In this document: piece after piece, positions 7,082-14,705 of the stretch | How the letters are laid out: every line of letters starts with the position of its first letter | How positions within the stretch are numbered: position 1 is the first letter of the stretch | Assembly: GCA_002299785.1 (NCBI GenBank) | Contig: DBNL01000030.1 | Span: forward strand, 463 to 25,309 | Direction of reading: 5' to 3' | From: Verrucomicrobia bacterium UBA673 | GTDB lineage: Bacteria > Verrucomicrobiota > Verrucomicrobiia > Limisphaerales > UBA1096 | Length of the DNA stretch: 24,847 nucleotides | Program-made: the position numbers and the translations under genes | Notes under the pieces: model-generated | What the model was told of the DNA's origin: nothing | Database searches by the model: none | The model's input: only the letters and a program-made list of their open reading frames with translations

Positions 7082-7084
7082 TTA
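6803..7084. repeat. Possible MITE-like or intergenic repeat element with 12-bp terminal inverted repeats
   Basis: TAAACGCAGAGG (6803-6814) is repeated in exact inverted orientation as CCTCTGCGTTTA (7073-7084). Beyond the arms both ends share related purine-rich words (CCACAGAAAAA on one side, GCAGAGACGCGGAGAA on the complement of the other). The right arm overlaps the last bases of folK and supplies its TAA stop codon. No transposase is encoded, and flanking target duplications are not evident. Confidence 0.4.
7016..7036. repeat. Perfect hairpin inside the 6.8-7.1 kb intergenic region
   Basis: GGACGACT, loop GAGAC, AGTCGTCC. This stable stem-loop lies downstream of folK (read on the minus strand) but has no U-tract. 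It could be a folded repeat core or a processing or stability element. Confidence 0.4.
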
Positions 7085-7579
7085 GATCAGGCGATGCTCT
7101 GTTTTCATCGCTTCCGATTGGCCAAGCGTTGCCAATAACGCGGAAACCGTTTGTTGCTGACCGGGCAGAATCAAGCCAGGTGCAATCTCGACGAGTGGGG
7201 CTAAGACGAAGGCGCGTTCGTGGGCACGCGGATGCGGCAAAACCAATGTCGGCGTGGTCCGTGTCTCAGTTCCGAAAGCGATCAGGTCGAGATCAATGGC
7301 GCGTGGCGCATTGGTCAATGCGGAGCGAGTACGACCCAACCGTGCCTCGAGTGCCAGCAATGCGTCGAGCAGCGACTCTGGCGTGGTACCGGGTCTTGGC
7401 TGCAGGCCAAGCGCAGCGTTGAGAAACGGCGGCGAACCGAGCGGGCAATCAACCGGCGCGGTCCGCCAAAGCGATGATCCAAACAGCTTGGTGGACGGCC
7501 ATCCGGCGATTGAGTCGGCTGCCTCTCGCAATGTCCTGGCGGCGGCGCCGAGATTGGCCCCCAGTGCTACATAGGCCAT
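7082..7579 (-). CDS. folK: 2-amino-4-hydroxy-6-hydroxymethyldihydropteridine diphosphokinase (HPPK)
   Basis: HPPK transfers pyrophosphate from ATP to 6-hydroxymethyl-dihydropterin in cytoplasmic folate synthesis. The 165-residue protein shows the family pattern: GANLG at 7-11, the pterin loop WRTAPVDCPLGSPPFLNAAL at 39-57, and the signature PRAIDLDLIAFG (92-103) with Mg-binding D96 and D98. HPRAHERAFVLAPLVEIAP closes the fold. The frame is open further upstream to 7777, but that extension is antisense to trpF; the ATG at 7579 gives the standard MAYVALGANLG start. folB and folP are not adjacent. The stop codon lies inside the right arm of a 12-bp inverted repeat, so the last residues may derive from repeat insertion. 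Divergent from trpF, with 109 bp between start codons. Confidence 0.93.
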   Translation of the reverse strand: MAYVALGANLGAAARTLREAADSIAGWPSTKLFGSSLWRTAPVDCPLGSPPFLNAALGLQPRPGTTPESLLDALLALEARLGRTRSALTNAPRAIDLDLIAFGTETRTTPTLVLPHPRAHERAFVLAPLVEIAPGLILPGQQQTVSALLATLGQSEAMKTEHRLI

Positions 7580-7652
7580 TAGAGGTTCGTCATTCACGCG
7601 CTTGGTTTTGCCGTGCCCCAACCTCCAGCGCAATCTGAATCCGACACGGGCG

Positions 7653-7680
7653 TTGACACTTGGCCCTGACCGCATAGCGT
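7653..7680 (+). promoter_or_regulatory. Candidate promoter of trpF
   Basis: A perfect TTGACA (7653-7658) lies 16 nt before TAGCGT (7675-7680), a poor -10 match. Transcription from it would begin at or very near the proposed GTG start. It is the only -35 consensus in the folK/trpF divergent gap. Confidence 0.3.
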
Positions 7681-7688
7681 CTTGCGCC

Positions 7689-8336
7689 GTGAGTGTGCGG
7701 GTAAAAATTTGTGGAATCACATCGATCGAAGATGCGCGCGAGGCGGGCGCAGCAGGCGCGGACGCGCTGGGCTTCATGTTTTATGAGCCGAGCCCGCGCT
7801 GCATCACGCCGGTGCAGGCGGCGGCGATTATTGCCGAACTCCCGACGCACATTGCTAAGGTTGGCGTGTTCGTCGATGCCGACGAGGCTACGGTGCGCGC
7901 CACCGCTGCCACGGCCGGGCTGGACACGCTTCAATTCCACGGCAACGAGTCACCAGGGTATTGTGCGCGATTCGAACTACGGACGATCAAGGCATTCCGC
8001 GTGAAGGACAGCGAGTCGCTTGCACAACTGCCGAATTACGAGACCGACGCGTGGTTGCTGGACAGTTACATGAAGGGAGTGCCGGGCGGCACCGGAGAAC
8101 GGTTCAACTGGGACCTGGCCGTGGAGGCCAACCGGCTGGGCCGCCCGATCCTGCTCGCTGGTGGGTTGACGCCGGAGAACGCTGATAAAGCAGTTGGCCA
8201 GGTTGCGCCATTCGGGCTCGACGTGTCCAGTGGCGTTGAGGCGGCTCCCGGCCGGAAGGATGCCGCGAAGGTCGCCGCATTCATCGCCAATGCCAAGTGC
8301 GGTTCTACAGGCATTGGACTCTGGGCCGGGTGTTGA
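7689..8336 (+). CDS. trpF: Phosphoribosylanthranilate isomerase
   Basis: TrpF catalyses the Amadori rearrangement of N-(5-phosphoribosyl)anthranilate in cytosolic tryptophan synthesis. From the GTG at 7689 the (beta/alpha)8 barrel has 215 residues. KICGIT (6-11) carries the catalytic Cys8, and LLDSY carries catalytic Asp125, matching Cys7 and Asp126 of the Thermotoga enzyme. Phosphate-binding segments LAGGLTPENA and GLDVSSGVEA follow. The open frame begins at an ATG at 7602, but the extra 29 residues have no family counterpart and overlap the folK promoter region, so a GTG start at 7689 (or 7695) is preferred. A short C-terminal tail (STGIGLWAGC) extends past the usual end. The gene stands alone; no other trp genes are visible. 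Confidence 0.93.
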   Translation: MSVRVKICGITSIEDAREAGAAGADALGFMFYEPSPRCITPVQAAAIIAELPTHIAKVGVFVDADEATVRATAATAGLDTLQFHGNESPGYCARFELRTIKAFRVKDSESLAQLPNYETDAWLLDSYMKGVPGGTGERFNWDLAVEANRLGRPILLAGGLTPENADKAVGQVAPFGLDVSSGVEAAPGRKDAAKVAAFIANAKCGSTGIGLWAGC

Positions 8337-8420
8337 GTTTTTGAGGTGATTCGGTAACTTTGCAGCCTCCCGGCACGTAATGCATTCCGCCTTGTTTACA
8401 GCACAACCTTTTCACTGAAC

Positions 8421-10112
8421 ATGAACATGACTTTCTTCAAGTGTCCGACCGTCGGCTTGGCTGCATTCGTGTTGGCATCCACCGGCTTGGCTGCGAGCAA
8501 AAAACTGACGCTCGACGAACTGTTTCCTGCCGACCGCGTGCTCGACGTGCAAATCACCGTTGCCGAAAAGGACTGGAACAAGATACGCCATCAGTCGCGC
8601 AACTTCGTCTCCGCGCTGCATGAGAGCCGGAAAGTAAAGCCGATCGACGGCCCTTACGAATACGTGAATGCCGACATGACGATTGACGGCGTGAAGTTTG
8701 AAAAGGTCGGCCTGCGCAAGAAGGGGTTCATCGGCTCGCAGAGCACCAGTCGGCCGTCGCTGAAGATCAAACTCAACCACATTGACAAGGGACAGGCCAT
8801 CGGCGGGCTGACCAAGCTGACGATGAACAACAACAAGCAGGACAGCTCCATCGTGAGCCAGTACATGGGGTATGCCTTTTTCGCCCAAGCCGGGTCGCCG
8901 GCGCCCCGCTGTGCCTTTGCCAAAGTGACAGTCAACGGCAAAAATATCGGCATATACTCGCACGTGGAGTCCATACGCAAGCCGCTGCTGGCGCGCGGGT
9001 TTGGCAACGATGCCGGCACGCTTTACGAGGGTACAGTAGCGGATTTTTACGAGGACTGGGAGGGCAGCCTCGAGTACAAACGCGGCGACGACAAACTGGG
9101 CCGCGAAAAAATCCGGCAACTGATCCAACTGCTCGAGAGCGAGGAAGTGAGCGAGGAAGCCATCGGCAGGTTCGTCGATCTCGATTCGTTTTACCGGTTC
9201 TGGGCCATCGAGGGGCTGCTTGGTTTTTGGGACGGCTACTCCGGAAACGCGAACAATTTTTTCATTTATCTCAACCCGAAGACGGATCGGTTCCACTTCA
9301 TACCGTGGGGAGCGGACGCGCTGTTCCGCAAGCGTAGTATGCTCAACTTCGATTTCCGCGCTCCAGTCTCGGTCAAGACCAAGGGCCGGGTCGCCTATCG
9401 CCTTTACCAACTGCCGGAAAGCCGTGAACGCTATCGCAAGACACTGCACGACTTGCTCAAGGAACATTGGGGCGAGGACAAATTGCTAGCCGAGTGTGAC
9501 CGGATCGAGGCCCTGATCAAGCCACACCTAAACCGTGAGCAGTATCGCTTCACCAAATCGCTGAATGGCACCCGGGATTTCATCAAGGCACGACGCGGGG
9601 ATTTGATGAAGGAAACCGCGGATAGCATGCCGGCGTGGCGCAAGGAACCCAAGGCGCCGCCGGTCATCGCCGCCATCGGCAAAATCAAGGCCAGGTTCTC
9701 CGCCCTTTGGATGGAGGATTCCCCGCGCGAACGCACCAATATCGGTAAGGTAGAAATCAGCCTGACCATGGATGGCATGAAGGTTGCGCTGAAGGACGCC
9801 GGCGTGCATGCGGCTTGGACAGGCGGCTTCGGCCGGAGTAGCAAGCCGTCGGTACGTATCGTGGCGAGGCGCGCCGACAACGACAAACAGGTGTCCTTCG
9901 ATCTAGGAATGGAGGAGGACTCCTTTCGTGCCGGAGACGACATTCAATCCAGCGGCGTGCTGAAAGAGGGTCGCAGCTTTTCGTTTGGCCCACTTGGCAT
10001 GCAATTTATCGGCGGCAAGACCAGGCTCAGAGCCGCTGGCATGCGGGAAGGTGACAAGGTTGAAGGTGAGTTCGAGGGTGAAGTAATGAAACTCATCGGG
10101 ATGGGCCGCTGA
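8421..10112 (+). CDS. Secreted CotH-family (spore-coat-kinase-like) protein
   Basis: The 563-residue protein has a signal peptide (residues 1-25, ending GLAAS) and a CotH-type atypical kinase domain over about 38-400. Visible landmarks are VGLRKKGFIGS with a basic cluster and RPSLKIKLNHID (ATP-contacting region), LTMNNNKQDSS, the strand SPAPRCAFAKVTVNGKNIG followed by YSHVESI, and the catalytic region with DGYSGNANNFFIY (D271) and HFIPWGADA (D299). CotH proteins in bacilli phosphorylate spore-coat proteins; in PVC bacteria they are common secreted proteins of unknown substrate. The last 120 residues form a separate, probably beta-rich domain that I do not recognise. Two ATGs (8421, 8427) are possible; no Shine-Dalgarno helps. 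The gene converges on the minus-strand LhgO cluster, and a full palindrome copy lies in the gap. Confidence 0.85.
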   Translation: MNMTFFKCPTVGLAAFVLASTGLAASKKLTLDELFPADRVLDVQITVAEKDWNKIRHQSRNFVSALHESRKVKPIDGPYEYVNADMTIDGVKFEKVGLRKKGFIGSQSTSRPSLKIKLNHIDKGQAIGGLTKLTMNNNKQDSSIVSQYMGYAFFAQAGSPAPRCAFAKVTVNGKNIGIYSHVESIRKPLLARGFGNDAGTLYEGTVADFYEDWEGSLEYKRGDDKLGREKIRQLIQLLESEEVSEEAIGRFVDLDSFYRFWAIEGLLGFWDGYSGNANNFFIYLNPKTDRFHFIPWGADALFRKRSMLNFDFRAPVSVKTKGRVAYRLYQLPESRERYRKTLHDLLKEHWGEDKLLAECDRIEALIKPHLNREQYRFTKSLNGTRDFIKARRGDLMKETADSMPAWRKEPKAPPVIAAIGKIKARFSALWMEDSPRERTNIGKVEISLTMDGMKVALKDAGVHAAWTGGFGRSSKPSVRIVARRADNDKQVSFDLGMEEDSFRAGDDIQSSGVLKEGRSFSFGPLGMQFIGGKTRLRAAGMREGDKVEGEFEGEVMKLIGMGR

Positions 10113-10174
10113 AACGACCGACCGCCGTCGTTTGAAAAACTGCCGGGATTGAGCGGATGCGATTCTCTTTATTC

Positions 10175-10188
10175 CGCTTGGCCAAGCG
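10175..10188. repeat. Iterated palindrome, full 14-bp consensus, intergenic
   Basis: CGCTTGGCCAAGCG lies between the convergent cotH-like and lhgO-like genes, free of coding constraint. As RNA it could form a 5-6 bp stem with a self-complementary GGCC loop on either strand, but no T-tract follows. Confidence 0.9.
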
Positions 10189-10191
10189 CGT

Positions 10192-11388
10192 TTAGTTGTC
10201 CTCCAAAATCTTGCGGACAATTTCCTCGCCAATCGCCAACGACGCAGTCGCAGCTGGGCTGGGGGCGTTGAGCAGATGCAGCGCTGCCGGTCGCTGAATT
10301 AGGCAAAAATCCTGTATTAATTCGCCCTCCCGCGCCATCGCCTGTGCGCGCACACCCGCACCGCCAGGATCAATATCGGTTACACGAATGCTTGGCACGA
10401 GCTTTTGAAGCGCCGTGCAGAAGCGACGTTTGCTGAACGACTGCCACAACTCAAGCGCGGTCATCCTCGGGTATTTCGCGACGAAACGCCATAGGCCGGA
10501 ATAACTCACCGCATCCCAGAGGTCGCGCATGTTGACGTCTGTCTTGCGATAACCCTCGCGCGCAAAGGCGAGTACCGCGTTCGGTCCGGCTTCGGTGCCA
10601 CCGTGGATCAATCGCGTGAAATGCACACCCAAAAATGGGAACTGCGGATCTGGCACGGGATAAATTAAGTGGCGCACTAACCCTTCGCTGCCCTCAACCA
10701 GTTTATAATACTCGCCACGGAACGGAACGATTCGCGTCTCGCGCTTCTCACCGGCCAGCTCGGCGACACGGTCGCAATGCAGCCCGGCGCAGTTCACGAG
10801 ATACCTACCGGCAAAATCGCCCTTGGATGTCGCCCCGACCCACTCGCCACCGCGCTGCTCGAGCCGCGTGACTCGCGCGCCGGTCTGCACGTCACCGCCA
10901 TTGGCCATGATGCGTCGCTTGAGTTCGCGGCAAACTGCCGGATAGTCGACGATTCCCTCCTGCGGCACACGCAGCGCAGCGATGCCACCGACGTTCGGCT
11001 CGCGCTCGAGCATTGCCTCGCGCCCAAGAAACTCGATGCCTTCAAGTCCGTTTTGCAGGCCGCGCTCCTCGAGTTTGTGCAGTCGCTCCAGCTCGGCGTC
11101 GTTGCACGCCACGACCAGTTTACCGCAGATCTCATGTGCAATGTTGGCCTCGCGGCAAAACTCGACCATCTGCCGGATGCCCCGCACTGCTAGGACGGCC
11201 TTGGTCGAACCCGGCTTGTAATAGAGGCCGCAATGCAGCACGCCGCTGTTGTGGCCACTTTGGTGGCTGCCAACTTCCGGTTCCTTTTCCAGTAGGCAAA
11301 CGCGACTCCCCGGCTGCATGGTTTGCAAACGCCAAGCCGTCGCGAGGCCAACTACGCCTCCGCCGATGACAAGGTAGTCCGTTTTCAT
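10192..11388 (-). CDS. lhgO: LhgO-type FAD-dependent 2-hydroxyacid oxidoreductase
   Basis: The 398-residue protein begins MKTDYLVIGGGVVGLATA with the dinucleotide-binding GxGxxG at 9-14. It carries the family-diagnostic segment GSHQSGHNSGVLHCGLYYK, equivalent to HQSGRNSGVIHAG in L-2-hydroxyglutarate oxidases, and ends with the FAD-binding NAPSPAATASLAIGE. E. coli LhgO is a membrane-associated enzyme that oxidises L-2-hydroxyglutarate to 2-oxoglutarate and feeds electrons to the quinone pool. Here the arginine of the HQSGR motif is His, and the gene is the distal member of a sugar-acid-like cluster, so another 2-hydroxyacid is possible. The ATG at 11388 overlaps the SDR stop codon as ATGA, implying translational coupling; the longer start at 11400 is less likely. 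It could alternatively be annotated as a generic DAO-family FAD oxidoreductase. Confidence 0.88.
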   Translation of the reverse strand: MKTDYLVIGGGVVGLATAWRLQTMQPGSRVCLLEKEPEVGSHQSGHNSGVLHCGLYYKPGSTKAVLAVRGIRQMVEFCREANIAHEICGKLVVACNDAELERLHKLEERGLQNGLEGIEFLGREAMLEREPNVGGIAALRVPQEGIVDYPAVCRELKRRIMANGGDVQTGARVTRLEQRGGEWVGATSKGDFAGRYLVNCAGLHCDRVAELAGEKRETRIVPFRGEYYKLVEGSEGLVRHLIYPVPDPQFPFLGVHFTRLIHGGTEAGPNAVLAFAREGYRKTDVNMRDLWDAVSYSGLWRFVAKYPRMTALELWQSFSKRRFCTALQKLVPSIRVTDIDPGGAGVRAQAMAREGELIQDFCLIQRPAALHLLNAPSPAATASLAIGEEIVRKILEDN

Positions 11389-12131
11389 CCGTGCACCCAA
11401 CCGCGGTCAACGAGTATCTCCTGCCCTGTCACCGCGCGGCTGGCATCGCTCGCGAGGAATAACGCTACGTCGGCGACTTCATCTGGTTGATTGAGATCCG
11501 GGATGCATTGTTCCCTACGAATCTGACGCTTGACCGCTGGGGTGACATGATCGCTGAGTTGCCGGTCCGTCATAATCCATCCCGGCGAAATGGTGTTCAC
11601 TCGAATCCGCCGAGGTCCCAGCTCACGGGCCAGTGATCGCGTCAAACCTATCGCCGCGGCCTTGGTCGCGACATAGGCGCTCATGTTCACAGGCGCCGTA
11701 TAAAAGGTGATCGACGAAAAGTTGACGATCGATGCCCCCTTGGCCAAGTGCGACGACGCCTCGCGGCAGACTAGAAAATAGGCCCGAATATTGCCGACAA
11801 TGAGATCATCCCATACCTTCGCAGTGACGTCCTCAAGGGCGATGCGAGGGTCGCGAGCGGCGTTGTTGATGAGCACGTGAATGTCGCCATGCCGCTTGGT
11901 CAAACGTGCCACCCAGCGCTTGATGCCAGCCTCACGACAGAGGTTAACCTTGGAGAATTCAGCTCGGTTGCCCAAGCGCTTGGCCAAGAGCATACCGGCC
12001 CTGTCATCCAAGTCACAGAAACAAACCACGGCTCCTTGGGCATGAAACGCCTCGACCATCGCCTGGCCAATGCCATTAGCGCCACCGGTTATCACCACCA
12101 AGCGACCGGCGAGTTCGTCGTACGTTGCCAT
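11385..12131 (-). CDS. SDR-family NAD-dependent oxidoreductase
   Basis: This is a classical short-chain dehydrogenase of 248 residues: TGGANGIG at 15-22 (cofactor loop), Asp40 at the end of the second strand favouring NAD(H) over NADP(H), NNAA at 89-92, catalytic Ser139/140, and Tyr153-x3-Lys157 (MSAYVATKAA). ISPGWIMTD follows, and the C-terminus is DVALFLASDASRAVTGQEILVDRG. Substrates are probably sugars, polyols or hydroxyacids; sequence alone does not decide. It starts 9 nt after the TIM-barrel gene and is translationally coupled to the LhgO-like gene, so the three products likely act in one pathway. Two iterated palindrome copies fall in this gene, both encoding Leu-Ala-Lys, one preceded by an overlapping half-site (TTGCCCAAGCG). 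Confidence 0.92.
   Translation of the reverse strand: MATYDELAGRLVVITGGANGIGQAMVEAFHAQGAVVCFCDLDDRAGMLLAKRLGNRAEFSKVNLCREAGIKRWVARLTKRHGDIHVLINNAARDPRIALEDVTAKVWDDLIVGNIRAYFLVCREASSHLAKGASIVNFSSITFYTAPVNMSAYVATKAAAIGLTRSLARELGPRRIRVNTISPGWIMTDRQLSDHVTPAVKRQIRREQCIPDLNQPDEVADVALFLASDASRAVTGQEILVDRGWVHG
11739..11748. repeat. Iterated palindrome core in the SDR gene
   Basis: CTTGGCCAAG, read as Leu-Ala-Lys on the minus strand; flanks deviate from the 14-bp consensus. Confidence 0.85.
11979..11988. repeat. Iterated palindrome core in the SDR gene, with adjoining half-site
   Basis: CTTGGCCAAG (Leu-Ala-Lys, then Arg), extended to GCGCTTGGCCAAGAG and directly preceded by a degenerate half copy TTGCCCAAGCG at 11968-11978. 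Confidence 0.85.
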
Positions 12132-12140
12132 CGCAAAAAA

Positions 12141-13088
12141 CTAAAGTGCCGGGGCGACGGAGGCCTTCATTTTACCGAGCCCAATCCTAGCGGCCTCGAG
12201 CGCGTTCATCGCCCAGTATTCGCGATTGAACAACTCGAGTGACAGCACAGGCGTTGCGCCGACCTGCAGAAATCCCCTCGTGATGTCGACGATCGGCGCA
12301 ATGCCGTCGCCGGGGAACACCCGGTGCTGATCGCCGATTTTGTCCAGCGACGGGTCGGCCGGATAATCGTTCCAATGAAAATGCTGCAACGCCTGCGGGC
12401 CGAGCATCTTCAGCCCTGCGAAATCGGAGCCGCCTTTATACGTGTGATAAACATCGCCCAAAAAACAGGCGCTCGAATGGCCAGCCTCGATCGCGATGTA
12501 AATGGCCGTGCTCACGCGGCCAATGGATGGGTTGCCGCCCCACATCTCGATCTGCGGCACGACACCGATCTCATCGCCAATCTCAAGCAGCTTTCGATAC
12601 CTCTTGGCCGCCGCCATCGGGTCGACCGCGCCACGGGCACCAGCCGGTGGCGCGGCGATGCGCTTGGCCCCAAGTTGGGCGAGCAGATCCATGTCACGCC
12701 GGGCATCCTCAAATCCCTTGGCTCGCTGGCCGTCATCATCGACAATCCAACGCGCAAAGCCAATCGCACTTTCAACGGTCAGCCCGTGATCCTCGATGCG
12801 CTTGCGCAAATCCTTCAGCGAGCCGCCGTTGTTCTTGTAGTCATTGAGCTTGCCCAACCACGGCTCAATGGCGTCGTAGCCCGCCTTGCCAGCGACATCG
12901 ACCTCCTCGGTGACGGACAATTCCTGCCCGCGGATCGTACTCATGTTCAGGCAATAACGGAACGGGTCGCCTCCTTTTTCCTGCTTGGTCTGCGCCGTGA
13001 CGCTGCCAGCCAACAGGCCAGCGGTGGCAACGCTGGTCGTCTTCAATAAATCGCGTCGGCTCATGGGGGTTTGGGGTGTATTGGGCAT
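12141..13088 (-). CDS. Tat-exported sugar phosphate isomerase/epimerase-like TIM-barrel protein
   Basis: The 315-residue protein has a Tat-type signal: SRRDLLKTTSVATAGLLAGS at residues 10-29. The rest fits the AP-endonuclease-2/xylose-isomerase-like TIM barrel (COG1082 type). Recognisable parts are DAIEPWLGK, GARWIVDDDGQ-like segments, IGVVPQIEMWGGNP with the metal-binding Glu, ACFLGDVYHTYKGGS with Asp and His, LQHFHWNDYPADP, and LSLELFNREYW with the final Glu. The metal-ligand set (Glu, Asp, His, Glu) appears intact, so an active isomerase or epimerase of a sugar-derived substrate is plausible, acting in the periplasm after folding in the cytoplasm. It is the first gene of a tight unit with the SDR (9 nt apart) and LhgO-like genes. 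A shorter start at 13064 (MSRRDLLK) is possible. Confidence 0.85.
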   Translation of the reverse strand: MPNTPQTPMSRRDLLKTTSVATAGLLAGSVTAQTKQEKGGDPFRYCLNMSTIRGQELSVTEEVDVAGKAGYDAIEPWLGKLNDYKNNGGSLKDLRKRIEDHGLTVESAIGFARWIVDDDGQRAKGFEDARRDMDLLAQLGAKRIAAPPAGARGAVDPMAAAKRYRKLLEIGDEIGVVPQIEMWGGNPSIGRVSTAIYIAIEAGHSSACFLGDVYHTYKGGSDFAGLKMLGPQALQHFHWNDYPADPSLDKIGDQHRVFPGDGIAPIVDITRGFLQVGATPVLSLELFNREYWAMNALEAARIGLGKMKASVAPAL

Positions 13089-13157
13089 GTTTAATTCGTG
13101 TGTGGTTCGTCAATTTTTCCGGCGGATTGTTGGAGCGTATCGGAGTCGCAGGCGAGT

Positions 13158-14699
13158 TTATTTTTGTACCAAGTGCGGTGCCTTGTCATCGCCGTTGGTG
13201 AGTCGGTTCAGCGTGTAGCAAACTAGTGCATTCACAAGCGGCGAACCATCGGAGGCGGCGATGTTGTTCAGGTCGAGTTGATAGACGTAGCCCGGGGTCA
13301 GTTTATCCAAATAGATCATCATCGTTCTGTCGCCCCTTCGGAGTTTAAAGCCTGCAATCTGCACCTCTTCCGTTCCGAGTTGCGGTGAGCCGTAGCCCTG
13401 CCGGTACCCGTAGTAATAGCGAGTGAACTTAAAATGATCGTGATGGCCTGCGCCCTTGGCCAAAGGCTTGGTAAATGTCAGCTTGAAGCCGTTGCGAAGT
13501 AGCTTCATCGACTCGACTTCCATCGGCGTTTTTCCATTCCACTTGATTCGCTGCACACCTTCGCCGCCGACCCACGAGAGGTGTGTTTGGCCAACCCACA
13601 TGCTGCCGTCTTTGCCAAAAGCAAACCGGTGGTTACCTTTACCCAAGCCTGCGCCGTCGTAAAATGGCACGCATGCGCCCTGCCACTCGCCGGCGACCTT
13701 GTCCAACATCACGCGTACGATCCGCGCCCGGTTCATTTCGCCGACGAACAGTTGAGCGGCAAATGGGCCAAACTTGCCGCCGGAAGAATCGGGGATCGGC
13801 TGGGTCGGGCTGTTAGCCATTAACCCATGAGGGAAAAGCACCGTTGCGCGGGTACGTTTGGCTTCAAATTCGGCTGAAGCAACCTTCAGTGGGTTACGCC
13901 CCTTCTTCCATTTATTCGTCCATGCCAAACTCGCCGGGTGTCCGTAAAATTTCCCGCTCTGCACGTGAAACAGTTTACTCGTCCCCAACCAGTCGCCCTG
14001 GTTGTCGCTCACAAACAAGCGCCCATCGAGGTCGAAGCCCACTCCGTTAGGCGAACGGAAACCGGGCGCAAACGGCGTCATTTTGCCATCCGGAGTGATC
14101 TTCAAAACCCAGCCGCGATACGGCGTGGCCGCGTACATTCGGCCGGACGACCTCCCGTAGCTCTTGGCCTTGAAGCCTTCGCGCGACAGTCCGTAGTGGC
14201 GAAACTCCCCACGCAACTCCGGCCGGATACTGGCTCCACTCGAGGCCAGATTCAGGCCGACGAACAAGTTGCCGCGGGCATCACGCGCAGGCCCAAAGGC
14301 GAACTCGTGGTAGTTGCCTGTCATACCAAAATCGTCGCACACCGTTTTGTACTGATCTGCCTCGCCATCGCCGTCGGTGTCAGTGATGCGCGTCAACTCC
14401 GGCCGTTGCATAACGACGACCTCGCGGTCGTTTATCGCCACGATACCAAGCGGCTCCTGCAGTCCATCAGCGAATAACCTCCATTCGCCCTTGCCGGGAT
14501 CGTACGTGTACACCTCCCCTCGGTGAAAACAGGCAACCAAGCGCCCGTTGGGCATGAAGTCCAACCCGCCGACTTGCGGATCGAGCCCCTTTGGGGTGGC
14601 AATATTTTCCAGCGAGTAGTAGTCGCCAATGCCCGCCGCACGCATGGAAACAGCCACAACCAAACCAGCAATTATCAGTATTCGTCCTATAACTCTCAT
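13158..14699 (-). CDS. Secreted beta-propeller protein (PVC sorbosone-dehydrogenase-like)
   Basis: The 513-residue protein has a signal peptide (about 1-22). It has a six-bladed-propeller-like body with repeated segments: VGGLDFMPNGRLVA, EPLGIVAIND, MTGNYHEFAFGPARDARGNLFV, SPNGVGFDLDGRLFVSDNQGDW and HRFAFGKDGSMWVGQT. DTDGDGEAD (107-115) is an EF-hand-type calcium loop between blades. The final 110 residues (from about MEVESMKLLRNG) resemble the Ig-like C-terminal region of PVC membrane-bound dehydrogenase-domain proteins. These relatives of soluble glucose/sorbosone dehydrogenases are thought to oxidise sugars, but cofactor residues (PQQ) cannot be confirmed here. It starts 6 nt after the cupredoxin gene, so the pair is presumably co-expressed and the cupredoxin may be its electron acceptor (inference). 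Confidence 0.82.
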   Translation of the reverse strand: MRVIGRILIIAGLVVAVSMRAAGIGDYYSLENIATPKGLDPQVGGLDFMPNGRLVACFHRGEVYTYDPGKGEWRLFADGLQEPLGIVAINDREVVVMQRPELTRITDTDGDGEADQYKTVCDDFGMTGNYHEFAFGPARDARGNLFVGLNLASSGASIRPELRGEFRHYGLSREGFKAKSYGRSSGRMYAATPYRGWVLKITPDGKMTPFAPGFRSPNGVGFDLDGRLFVSDNQGDWLGTSKLFHVQSGKFYGHPASLAWTNKWKKGRNPLKVASAEFEAKRTRATVLFPHGLMANSPTQPIPDSSGGKFGPFAAQLFVGEMNRARIVRVMLDKVAGEWQGACVPFYDGAGLGKGNHRFAFGKDGSMWVGQTHLSWVGGEGVQRIKWNGKTPMEVESMKLLRNGFKLTFTKPLAKGAGHHDHFKFTRYYYGYRQGYGSPQLGTEEVQIAGFKLRRGDRTMMIYLDKLTPGYVYQLDLNNIAASDGSPLVNALVCYTLNRLTNGDDKAPHLVQK

Positions 14700-14705
14700 C
14701 CTGAC

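Noticed and set aside
8412..9467. 351-codon minus-strand open frame opposite the CotH-like gene
   Set aside because: It is a mirror of the high-GC CotH gene, has no recognisable domain, and the plus-strand protein shows clear family motifs.
10175..10188. Intrinsic terminator between the cotH-like and lhgO genes
   Set aside because: The palindrome can fold but has no T-tract on either side, and the same motif occurs inside many genes, so it is a repeated element rather than a terminator.
10192..11388. Glycerol-3-phosphate dehydrogenase (GlpD) as the identity of the FAD enzyme
   Set aside because: The HQSGHNSGVLH segment and 398-residue length fit LhgO-type enzymes, and the GlpD C-terminal domain is absent.
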